From: Comamonadaceae bacterium
Lineage (GTDB): Bacteria; Pseudomonadota; Gammaproteobacteria; Burkholderiales; Burkholderiaceae_C
Direction: 5' to 3'
Length of the DNA: 6,033 nucleotides
NCBI GenBank assembly: GCA_947452325.1
Contig: CANGCZ010000106.1
Coordinates: 1 to 6,033, forward strand
Every line of letters starts with the position of its first letter. Position 1 is the first letter of the stretch. Positions 1 to 5,974 of this stretch are shown here, piece after piece. Below the pieces are notes generated by a model. It searched no databases. It saw only the letters and a program-made list of their open reading frames with translations, and was not told the DNA's origin. A program made the position numbers and the translations under genes.

Positions 1-453
1 CGCACGTGCAATTTCCAAACGACGTAAATCGCCGTAAGAAAGCAGTTCAGAAGCTTGTTGCGCTTTGTCTGCCAGACCGACTTGCGCCAGCAAATGCATG
101 GCGCGTTCGCCCAGGTCATGTGTATGCACGCGCGGACCCAGGCTGCCGACCAGCACGTTTTCCAGCACGGTCAAGCCGACAAACGGGCGACACAATTGAA
201 ATGTGCGCGCCATGCCCAAGCCGACGATGGTGTTGGCTTTCAACTGGCGTATGGGTTTGCCGTGCAACAGCACTTCGCCCGAGTCTGCCGGAATAAAACC
301 TGTCAGTAGATTGAACAGCGTGGTTTTGCCCGCGCCATTGGGGCCGAGAATGCCGACGATCTCGCCCTTGTGCAATTCCATGTTGAAATTTTTCAACACA
401 TGCAAGCCGCCGAAGTGCTTGTCGAGTTGTTTGACTTGCAGCAGCGCGCTCAT
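1..453 (-). CDS. livG: Branched-chain amino acid ABC transporter ATP-binding protein LivG (partial, 3' end outside window)
   Basis: This is the cytoplasmic ATPase that powers a branched-chain amino acid importer together with LivH/LivM and, normally, LivF. The ATG at 453-451 overlaps the livM stop as ATGA, which points to translational coupling; a G-rich stretch lies about 8 nt upstream. The 151 visible residues contain Walker A (GPNGAGKTT, residues 37-45), the Q-loop (TFQ, 84-86) and the ABC signature region LSYGDLRRLEIARA (138-151). The SYG form of the signature followed by RRLEIAR is characteristic of LivG rather than of other ABC ATPases. The family is about 250 residues long, so roughly 100 residues, including Walker B, the D-loop and the H-switch, lie beyond the left edge. 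Nothing in the visible part suggests damage. The family call is secure; the transported amino acid cannot be read from the ATPase. Confidence 0.95.
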   Translation of the reverse strand, partial: MSALLQVKQLDKHFGGLHVLKNFNMELHKGEIVGILGPNGAGKTTLFNLLTGFIPADSGEVLLHGKPIRQLKANTIVGLGMARTFQLCRPFVGLTVLENVLVGSLGPRVHTHDLGERAMHLLAQVGLADKAQQASELLSYGDLRRLEIARA

Positions 454-1394
454 GATGGTCGCCCCAGTTGGCGCATCTTCTGCCAGATGGGAGCAATGAT
501 GCCGTTGGGCAGAAAAAACAAAATGAAGATCAATAGCAGGCTGTAAATCATCAGGCGCCATTCGCCGAAATTGCGCAGACCTTCGGTCATGATGGTCAGC
601 AGCAGCGCACCGCCGACAGGGCCGAAGATGGTGCCCATACCGCCCACATACACCATGGTGATGATGGTGATAGAAGTCACCACGGCAAACAACTGCGGGC
701 TTACCTGCAACTGGTAATGTGCATACAGCGCACCGCCCAATCCGGCAAAAGCCGCGCTGATGACCAGCGACACAATTTTGTAGGTGGTGATGGGCAGACC
801 GGCGGCCAGGCACGTGGCTTCATCTCCACGAATCGCACGCAGTATCAGGCCCCAGCGTGAACGCGCCATCCACGACAACAACAGTGTGATGCCACCCAGC
901 ACTGCCAGCACAAACCAGTAATAGTGCAAGGGATTGACGATAAGAGGAGTGATGTCTTGTATGCCTTCTTCTCCGCCGGTGTATTCCCAAAAGATCAACA
1001 TCAGGCGTTGCATGATGACCGCAGACGACAACATCGCCAATGCGAAATACGGGCCTTTCAAGCGCAGCGTCGGAAAGCCCAGCACCACGGCAAACAGCAT
1101 GGCAACCAGCATAGACGCTGGCAGGCTCCACCAGGGGCCGAGCCCAAATTGCACGTTCAAAAAACCGGCGGCATAGGCACCGACACCGATGAACAGCGAG
1201 TGGCCAAAGTTTTCGCGTCCGGTCAGACCGGACATGAAGTCCCAGCTCACTGCCCAGATGCCGTAAATGGCTGCCACGGTCAGCACACCGACCAGGTATT
1301 TGCCGGTGAACAAGGTAGGCAGCACGCCCAGCAGCAATAAGGCGACCAAGCCGCCTACGCTGCTGAGGGTATCGAGTCCTTTGAATGCTTTCAT
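450..1394 (-). CDS. livM: Branched-chain amino acid ABC transporter permease LivM
   Basis: This 314-residue inner-membrane permease should form the import channel with LivH. It is almost entirely hydrophobic, with segments near residues 12-30, 33-52, 64-82, 90-108, 115-135, 157-176, 205-225, 233-250 and 280-298. Family landmarks are the GRENFGHSLFIGVGAY stretch (59-74, the counterpart of the usual SLGHAAFFGIGAY), the cytoplasmic EAA-like coupling loop around RAIRGDEATCLAAGL (186-200) that docks on the ATPase, and GGMGTIFGPVGGALL (251-265). The ATG at 1394-1392 lies 14 nt after the livH stop. Its ribosome site is weak (an AGG about 11 nt upstream), so translation may depend on coupling to livH. 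The stop overlaps the livG start. The length is at the short end for LivM, without the extra N-terminal region of the E. coli protein. Confidence 0.95.
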   Translation of the reverse strand: MKAFKGLDTLSSVGGLVALLLLGVLPTLFTGKYLVGVLTVAAIYGIWAVSWDFMSGLTGRENFGHSLFIGVGAYAAGFLNVQFGLGPWWSLPASMLVAMLFAVVLGFPTLRLKGPYFALAMLSSAVIMQRLMLIFWEYTGGEEGIQDITPLIVNPLHYYWFVLAVLGGITLLLSWMARSRWGLILRAIRGDEATCLAAGLPITTYKIVSLVISAAFAGLGGALYAHYQLQVSPQLFAVVTSITIITMVYVGGMGTIFGPVGGALLLTIMTEGLRNFGEWRLMIYSLLLIFILFFLPNGIIAPIWQKMRQLGRPS

Positions 1395-1408
1395 GTTTTG
1401 TCAGCCTG

Positions 1409-2260
1409 TCAGAATGCGGCGCGTTTGCCGAACAGGCCGGCAGGACGGAACACCAGCATCAGCAAGGTGGCCAGCACAGAAACAATTTCAGTCCAACTGC
1501 CTGAGATCAGGTAAGCGACGATGGTCTCCGCGTACCCGAGCATGAAAGCGGCGGCGATGCTGCCGGGAATCGAGCCCAGGCCGCCGACCACCACAATCGC
1601 AAATGCTTTCACTATGGGCAGCAAATGCATGGATGGTTGCACCGACAAAAACGGTCCGGCCATGACACCGGCCAGTGCAGCCAGACCGGCCGAGATGGCC
1701 ATCACCAATGAAAAAATACGGTCACTGGGTATGCCCATGTACTTGGCGGCCAACGGGTCTTGTGAAATGGCAAGAATGGCACTGCCCAGCCGGGTGAATT
1801 GAATAAACGCATACAAACCACCAATGGCTGCAGCAGCCACCGCCAGTGTCAGCAGACGTTGACCAGCCACATCCACGCCAAAGAGGTTGATCTTGGTGTC
1901 GATGAATGCGGGAACGTTTCTGTACTCAGAGCCAAAAGTGAGAAGCAGCGCCTGCTCGACCACCAGTGCGGTGGCCAGCGAAATCATCAACACGCCTAGT
2001 TGCGAATGACGCAAAGGACGGATCAGGATTTTTTCCACCAGCACACCGAAAACCGCAACAATGGCGATCGACAGCAATGCTGCCAGCCACAGCGGCAACC
2101 CGAACAGCGTGGTCAACACATACGCAGAATATGCGCCCAGTGCATAAAACGAACCGTGCGCCAGGTTGAGAATGCGTGCGACACCGAAGATCAGCGTGAA
2201 GCCGACCGCCAGCATCGCGTAAATGGCGCTGGTGACCGCGCCGTAGATAAGGATTTCCAC
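1409..2260 (-). CDS. livH: Branched-chain amino acid ABC transporter permease LivH
   Basis: This is the second inner-membrane permease of the importer, 283 residues. The start is GTG (2260-2258), only 3 nt after the TAA of the solute-binding protein gene. It is preferred because it gives the normal LivH N-terminus, a first membrane segment followed by GFTLIFGVARILNLAHG (20-36), which matches the family's LTLIFGVLRVVNFAHG-like block. Further landmarks are the EAA-like coupling loop LAISQDPLAAKYMGI (163-177), VVVGGLGSIPGSIAAA (223-238) and the C-terminal FRPAGLFG (271-278). There is only a poor purine-rich stretch ahead of the GTG, so coupling to the upstream gene is likely. About eight hydrophobic segments are visible. 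The length is typical of the family, which is near 290 residues. Confidence 0.95.
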   Translation of the reverse strand: MEILIYGAVTSAIYAMLAVGFTLIFGVARILNLAHGSFYALGAYSAYVLTTLFGLPLWLAALLSIAIVAVFGVLVEKILIRPLRHSQLGVLMISLATALVVEQALLLTFGSEYRNVPAFIDTKINLFGVDVAGQRLLTLAVAAAAIGGLYAFIQFTRLGSAILAISQDPLAAKYMGIPSDRIFSLVMAISAGLAALAGVMAGPFLSVQPSMHLLPIVKAFAIVVVGGLGSIPGSIAAAFMLGYAETIVAYLISGSWTEIVSVLATLLMLVFRPAGLFGKRAAF

Positions 2261-2263
2261 TGT

Positions 2264-3499
2264 TTATTTCTTCATCCAGGGCGGCATGATGAATTTGCCG
2301 GTGCGCAATTCCTTGGGATAAATAACGGCGCGCTCGCCCTTTTCCTGCCACTGAACAAACATGAAGTTGACCTTTCCGGGGCCGGTTTGCACATCGTGTT
2401 GTTCATCAAAAGTGATTTCACCGGCCACACCTTCGTGCTTGGTTTTTTCCAGTTCTTTGATGACTTTTTCTGTGTCAAAACTGCCGGCGCGTTTCACTGC
2501 ATCAGCATAAATAAACACCGAGTCGTAAGCGAAGAAAGCCGAATACACAGGAAAGTTGATCGAGTTCTTTTTGAACTCGTCAAAAAAAGGCACGGTTTTT
2601 TTGGTGATGGGTGCGCGCACCGCAAAGTTGGCTGCGATCTCGGAAATGGATTTGCCGCCTATGCGGTTGAAGAAGTCGCCATCCATGCTTTTCACATCTA
2701 TGCCGCCGTAGGGAACAGGGACTTGCGCGTCATGCCATTGCTTGGCAAACACGTCGCTGGATGCGTGCGACAAAATCACCACCATGTACTGCGCACCGCT
2801 GGTTTTGACTTTGGCCAGCAGCGGTGAGAAGTCAGAGGTTTGGGTGTCAAACAATTCGGTCATGCGTATGTCTGCGCCTACCTCCTTGGCGCCTTTGGAC
2901 AATATAGGCACCAGGTCTTGCACCCATTTGGCGTTCTCGCCCACGATGGCAATGTTTTTATAACCCAGCTCACCTATGACGAAGTGTGAAATAAAGTCGA
3001 CCAGACCGCGGGCCTGGTGCGCCGCATTGACCGGGCCGACGCGAAAAATGTATTTGTAGTTGTCGTAGTCTTGCTTCACCTTGTTAGTGATAGACGGCGA
3101 GGCTGCACCTACACCCAAGTAAATGGTTTTGGCCGCCGAGATATGCGGCAACTGTGCAAGCGTCACGCCGCTGGTGTAGCCGCCGATCAGCAAATCCACT
3201 TTTTCATCGGCGGTCAGTTTTTTGATGGCGCTGATGCCAGTCTCGGGATTTTCAGTTTCGTCGGCTGACACAAATTCAAACTTGCGTCCCAGCACGCCGC
3301 CTTTTTTGTTGATCTCGTCTACCGCCATCTTGACTGCGGTCAACGTGTCTCTGCCGACTTGCAATTGCACTGAAGTGGGAACACCGATGCGCACTGGTTT
3401 GTCTTGGGCCAACAGGGCAGAGCCGCTGAGCAAGCCCGTGCCGGCCAGCACACAGGCGGTCAGAGAATGCAAGGTAAATCGTTTGCTGAAAGAGGGCAC
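2264..3499 (-). CDS. livJ: Periplasmic branched-chain amino acid-type substrate-binding protein (LivJ/LivK family)
   Basis: This is the periplasmic receptor that delivers solute to LivHMG, 411 residues from the chosen start. The frame stays open upstream to an ATG at 3661, but the GTG at 3499-3497 is chosen because AAAGGA sits 7 nt ahead of it and because it places a normal Sec signal peptide at the N-terminus: K6-R7, a hydrophobic stretch at about 13-30, and likely cleavage after A31 (LLA|QDKP). The mature protein begins with VRIGVPTS and has the Peripla_BP_6 pattern AVDEINKKGGVLGRK (59-73). The usual Ser/Thr ligand-binding region appears as YTSG (108-111) and GAASPSIT (131-138). It is the first gene of the operon. 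The family binds Leu/Ile/Val, but relatives bind other amino acids, amides or aromatic acids, so the ligand is unproven and the gene symbol is by family only. Confidence 0.92.
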   Translation of the reverse strand: MPSFSKRFTLHSLTACVLAGTGLLSGSALLAQDKPVRIGVPTSVQLQVGRDTLTAVKMAVDEINKKGGVLGRKFEFVSADETENPETGISAIKKLTADEKVDLLIGGYTSGVTLAQLPHISAAKTIYLGVGAASPSITNKVKQDYDNYKYIFRVGPVNAAHQARGLVDFISHFVIGELGYKNIAIVGENAKWVQDLVPILSKGAKEVGADIRMTELFDTQTSDFSPLLAKVKTSGAQYMVVILSHASSDVFAKQWHDAQVPVPYGGIDVKSMDGDFFNRIGGKSISEIAANFAVRAPITKKTVPFFDEFKKNSINFPVYSAFFAYDSVFIYADAVKRAGSFDTEKVIKELEKTKHEGVAGEITFDEQHDVQTGPGKVNFMFVQWQEKGERAVIYPKELRTGKFIMPPWMKK

Positions 3500-3506
3500 G
3501 GCGGGT

Positions 3507-3512
3507 TCCTTT
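3507..3512 (-). promoter_or_regulatory. Ribosome binding site of the substrate-binding protein gene
   Basis: AAAGGA on the minus strand, 7 nt before a GTG. This is the only good Shine-Dalgarno sequence near the start of this frame, and it decides for the GTG at 3499 over the more distant ATG codons at 3661 and 3616, which lie in the intergenic control region. Confidence 0.75.
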
Positions 3513-3538
3513 GAAATCAAATTGCACAAAACTGCGGG

Positions 3539-3568
3539 ATTCTGAGAACAGGTCTGACAAAAAAGCAA
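3539..3568 (-). promoter_or_regulatory. Candidate sigma-70 promoter of the liv operon
   Basis: On the minus strand TTGCTT (3568-3563) and CAGAAT (3544-3539) are separated by 18 nt. The -10 matches four of six consensus bases and the -35 matches the TTG core. Transcription would start near 3532, giving a leader of about 33 nt before the GTG that includes its ribosome site. This is inferred by eye, and other weak promoters are possible in this AT-rich stretch. Confidence 0.3.
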
Positions 3569-3577
3569 GAGGCTAAG

Positions 3578-3593
3578 CCCTGACAAACCAGGG
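3578..3593. repeat. Short inverted repeat CCCTG-N6-CAGGG, possible operator
   Basis: CCCTG (3578-3582) and CAGGG (3589-3593) form a perfect 5-bp inverted repeat around ACAAAC. If the candidate liv promoter is right, its centre lies near -54, directly upstream of the -35, where an activator could bind. On the minus strand it is followed at a distance by a T-run (3559-3564), but the 12-nt gap makes it a poor terminator. The role as a regulator site is inference. Confidence 0.35.
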
Positions 3594-3634
3594 TTGTGTA
3601 CATCTATCTGATACATCTTGTGGCCTGTACAACC
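3592..3634. repeat. Imperfect inverted repeat in the divergent livJ-bciA control region
   Basis: GGTTGTGTACA (3592-3602) and TGTACAACC (3626-3634) are inverted copies of the same word, the left arm carrying two extra bases (TG). Between them TACATCT occurs twice, at 3599-3605 and 3612-3618, 13 bp apart. The right arm overlaps the candidate -35 of the rightward promoter, and the whole lies upstream of the candidate leftward promoter, so one DNA-binding protein could act on both directions. No known operator is recognised. Confidence 0.4.
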
Positions 3635-3652
3635 GAGTAATAACTGTTTAAT
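3625..3652 (+). promoter_or_regulatory. Candidate sigma-70 promoter of the bciA gene
   Basis: TTTAAT (3647-3652) matches the -10 consensus at five of six positions. The best -35 partner, CTGTAC (3625-3630), 16 nt upstream, is poor, which would fit a promoter that needs an activator or that is repressed through the overlapping inverted repeat. The leader would be about 57 nt long and contains a small hairpin (ACAGT 3683-3687 with ACTGT 3697-3701) just before the ribosome site. Confidence 0.25.
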
Positions 3653-3715
3653 GACACGCAAATGGTCTGAAGGCGATGATCTACAGTCGGTTTTTTACTG
3701 TCCGGAGTCTGCTTC

Positions 3716-4699
3716 ATGCGCGTTTTGTTGCTCGGTGCCACTGGCACCATGGGTGTGGCCACTGCCAAGGCCTTGGTTGATCAAGGTCACGAGGTCGTGT
3801 GTCTGGTCAGGGCGAGCACCGGGAATAAGAGGCAGGCCAACTTAGCACAAACGCATGATCAGTTGGCGGGTACACAAGTGCGTGTGGTGGATTTGCAATC
3901 GAGTGAATTGCTGAAACAACAAGGCCTGAAAGGGGAATATTTCGATGCGATGGTGTCTTGTCTGGCATCTCGCACAGGCACACCGCGCGATGCATGGGCC
4001 ATCGATTACCACATGCATATGCGCTTATTGGCATTGGCGCAAAACGCAGGCATACGGCAATTCGTGTTGTTATCGGCGATTTGTGTACAAAAGCCCTTGC
4101 TTGGTTTTCAACACGCCAAGCTTGCTTTTGAAAAGGAACTCGTCGAATCCGGTTTGACCTATTCCATCGTCAGGCCGACTGCGTTTTTCAAATCTTTGTC
4201 CGGGCAGTTGCAGCGATTGAAACAAGGCAAGCCGTTTTTGCTGTTTGGCGACGGGCGTTTGACATCGTGCAAACCCATCAGCGACCATGATTTGGGGCAT
4301 TTCATCGCCTCATGCTTAAGCGATGAAGCCAAACACAACCGCATACTGCCCATTGGTGGCCCAGGCCAAGCGATCACCCCGTTGCAACAAGGTGAATATC
4401 TGTTCAAACTGTTAGGCAAAACGCCAAAGTACAAACATATTCCGCTGAGCTTGCTTGACCTCATCATCCAAATACTGAAAACCATGGGCTGGGTGATACC
4501 TCCTTTGGCTGACAAAGCAGAACTGGCCCGCATCGGCCGTTATTACGCGACAGAATCCATGCTGGTGTGGGACCCCCAAACCCAAAGTTACGATGCAAGC
4601 GCTACGCCTTCCTACGGCACCCAAACGTTGTTTGAACATTACGAACAACTGGTAGCGGGTCGGGCAGATGTGCAACTGGGTGATCACTCTGTGTTTTGA
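3716..4699 (+). CDS. bciA: 3,8-divinyl (proto)chlorophyllide a 8-vinyl reductase, BciA/DVR type
   Basis: The enzyme reduces the 8-vinyl group of divinyl (proto)chlorophyllide to ethyl with NADPH, a step of chlorophyll and bacteriochlorophyll synthesis. The 327-residue protein starts with a Rossmann fold, GATGTMG (7-13). The middle carries the blocks that I know from plant DVR and bacterial BciA: VSCLASRTG (80-88), FVLLSAICVQKPLL (116-129), YSIVRPTAFFKSLSGQ (149-164), GDGRLTSCKPIS (178-189), LPIGGPG (211-217) and, near the end, ARIGRYYATESMLV (271-284) and TPSYG (297-301). The SDR catalytic Tyr position reads Phe (FQHAK, 131-135), as in other DVRs. These blocks set it apart from general NmrA-like proteins. 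Start ATG: GGAG lies 8 nt upstream. It is divergent from the liv operon, and no other pigment gene is visible. The protein looks complete; activity is inferred from the family. Confidence 0.9.
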   Translation: MRVLLLGATGTMGVATAKALVDQGHEVVCLVRASTGNKRQANLAQTHDQLAGTQVRVVDLQSSELLKQQGLKGEYFDAMVSCLASRTGTPRDAWAIDYHMHMRLLALAQNAGIRQFVLLSAICVQKPLLGFQHAKLAFEKELVESGLTYSIVRPTAFFKSLSGQLQRLKQGKPFLLFGDGRLTSCKPISDHDLGHFIASCLSDEAKHNRILPIGGPGQAITPLQQGEYLFKLLGKTPKYKHIPLSLLDLIIQILKTMGWVIPPLADKAELARIGRYYATESMLVWDPQTQSYDASATPSYGTQTLFEHYEQLVAGRADVQLGDHSVF

Positions 4700-4781
4700 C
4701 TTCGGTCCTTATCGGTCGTTCAGGTAGCACCGTGTTTTTGTTCTAGCTTGGGGTAAAAAAAGATTGTGTTAAGCTGAGAGG

Positions 4782-5000
4782 ATGAACTCCGATGACCTGC
4801 AAAAACTTGTGACCATAACCATGCCTTTTGGCAAGCACCAGGGCAAGCTACTGGCCGATCTGCCGGGTAATTATTTGAACTGGTTTGCGCGAGAAGGTTT
4901 TCCCAAAGGGGAGATAGGCAGGTTGCTGGCTTTGATGCAAGAGATAGACCACAACGGCCTGGGTGATTTGCTCAAACCTTTACGACAGCCGCGCCCATGA
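4782..5000 (+). CDS. DUF3820 family small protein of unknown function
   Basis: This is a 72-residue soluble protein with no signal peptide or membrane segment. The pattern MPFGKHQGKLLADLP (14-28), YLNWFAREGFPKGEIG (31-46), LLALMQEI (48-55) and HNGLGDLLKPLR (57-68) is the DUF3820 signature, sometimes labelled a putative quorum-sensing-regulated virulence factor; its biochemical role is not established. The ATG at 4782 is chosen because the residues before MPFGK resemble those of family members, but the only Shine-Dalgarno-like sequence, GAGAGG, directly abuts it, which is too close for normal use. Initiation at the GTG (4809) or the internal ATG (4821) is not excluded but lacks a better site. 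Its stop overlaps the nnrD start as ATGA, so the two are probably co-translated. Confidence 0.88.
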   Translation: MNSDDLQKLVTITMPFGKHQGKLLADLPGNYLNWFAREGFPKGEIGRLLALMQEIDHNGLGDLLKPLRQPRP

Positions 5001-5869
5001 ATCTACCCCAGCCTGCTGCTTTGGATGCTATGTCGCTGGTGCAGCGTTTAAGAAGAAAACCAAACGCACACAAGGGCGATGCAGGCAAGGTGTTGTTGAT
5101 AGGCGGAGCCGTCACCATGTCAGGCGCGTTGGTGCTTGCCGGACAAGCGGCTTTGTACAGCGGCGCAGGTTGGGTGGTGTTGATGATGCTGGATGAACAC
5201 AGTGCGCATCTGGTGCCTGAGCAACCCGAGTTGATGGTGCACGACGCACGAAGCATGCAACCGCAACAAGCCTTGGAACGCATACAGCCGGACGTGATTG
5301 CCATCGGCCCGGGACTGGGTCAGAGCGATTTGGCATCACAATGGTTGCAAGCGGTCTTGTCCTGGCCGGTGCCTTTGGTGATTGATGCCGATGCCATCAA
5401 TTTGCTGGCCGCGACTCCTGCGCTTTTAGGTGCGCTGACATTGCGCCAGACAGCGACTACATTGACGCCACATCCAGGTGAGGCCGCCAGACTGTTGGCC
5501 TGTACCAGCGCCGATGTGCAAGCTGCTCGCGTGCAGTCAATTGATTCATTAGTGAAACTGACTCAGGCCGTGGTGGTTCTCAAAGGCCAACACACCTTGA
5601 TTGCTTCACCGGTACATCACGCCTTGCAATGTATGCAAGGTAATCCGGCCTTGGCAGTTGGCGGGACTGGCGATGTGTTGACAGGCTGCATGGCAGCACT
5701 TGTGGCCCAAGGTGTACGCCATGGACTGGATGTATGGCAAGCCAGTTGTCTGGCTGTTCAGTTGCATGCTGCGGCAGCAGATAACTTGGTTGCCAAAGGT
5801 ATTGGGCCTATTGGCGTCACTCCAAGCGAGCTTGTGCGTGAATTAAGGCTTTGTATCAATGCGCAGTGA
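4997..5869 (+). CDS. nnrD: ADP/ATP-dependent (S)-NAD(P)H-hydrate dehydratase
   Basis: This cytoplasmic repair enzyme dehydrates S-NADHX/NADPHX back to NADH/NADPH at the cost of ADP or ATP. The 290 residues form one ribokinase-like YjeF C-terminal domain: HKGDAGKVLLIGGA (25-38), GAGWV (56-60), IGPGLGQS (103-110), VIDADAINLLA (128-138), TPHPGEAARLL (157-167), VVVLKGQHTLI (192-202) and the nucleotide-site motif GNPALAVGGTGDVLTG (215-230). The epimerase half (NnrE/YjeF_N) that many bacteria fuse to it is absent, so epimerisation must be done by another gene. The ATG overlaps the DUF3820 stop and has no clear ribosome site of its own. The gene is followed by the hairpin at 5927-5956. Length and motifs are normal for stand-alone members. 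Confidence 0.95.
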   Translation: MNLPQPAALDAMSLVQRLRRKPNAHKGDAGKVLLIGGAVTMSGALVLAGQAALYSGAGWVVLMMLDEHSAHLVPEQPELMVHDARSMQPQQALERIQPDVIAIGPGLGQSDLASQWLQAVLSWPVPLVIDADAINLLAATPALLGALTLRQTATTLTPHPGEAARLLACTSADVQAARVQSIDSLVKLTQAVVVLKGQHTLIASPVHHALQCMQGNPALAVGGTGDVLTGCMAALVAQGVRHGLDVWQASCLAVQLHAAAADNLVAKGIGPIGVTPSELVRELRLCINAQ

Positions 5870-5921
5870 GGGACAGTGGTCAGGGCGCCATTGCAATGCA
5901 TTTAAATTGAAATCCGAAACT

Positions 5922-5961
5922 AAAAAAAACACTTGGTTGTTAAAGCCCAAGTGTTTGTTTT
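5922..5961. terminator. Bidirectional intrinsic terminator between nnrD and the convergent tRNA
   Basis: AAACACTTGG (5927-5936) pairs perfectly over 10 bp with CCAAGTGTTT (5947-5956) around a 10-nt loop. Beyond one mismatch, AAAA (5922-5925) can pair with TTTT (5958-5961). Read on the minus strand, the stem runs into eight T, a strong terminator for the tRNA transcript. Read on the plus strand, the tail is GTTTT, weaker, and would end the bciA/DUF3820/nnrD side. The stretch 5870-5921 before it holds no gene. Confidence 0.8.
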
Positions 5962-5974
5962 GAAAGGGTATTTT

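Noticed and set aside
924..1340. Plus-strand open frame opposite livM
   Set aside because: It is antisense to conserved LivM sequence and its translation is rich in Gln, His and Arg, without a recognisable domain.
2000..2827. Long plus-strand open frame (275 codons) opposite livH and the binding-protein gene
   Set aside because: It crosses two well-supported minus-strand genes, has a low-complexity composition rich in His, Gln and Arg typical of an antisense shadow frame, and resembles no family I recognise.
3597..3615. Possible PpsR/CrtJ site (TGT-N12-ACA) upstream of bciA
   Set aside because: TGT at 3597-3599 and ACA at 3613-3615 are separated by 13, not 12, bases, and no exact match was found elsewhere in the intergenic region. 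No FNR-type TTGAT-N4-ATCAA was seen either.
3500..3661. N-terminal extension of the substrate-binding protein up to an ATG at 3661 (465 residues)
   Set aside because: The extension runs through the intergenic control region, would bury the signal peptide inside the protein, and the GTG at 3499 has a well-spaced AAAGGA ribosome site.
4713..4740. Possible terminator after bciA (CGGT...ACCG followed by GTGTTTTTG)
   Set aside because: The stem is only 4 bp with a 12-nt loop and does not extend inward, so it is too weak to call. The 82-bp gap to the DUF3820 gene otherwise shows no clear promoter.
5889..5907. Palindromes CATTGCAATG and ATTTAAAT after nnrD
   Set aside because: They are short, AT-rich and without a T-tract or associated gene. 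The real terminator is the hairpin that follows.
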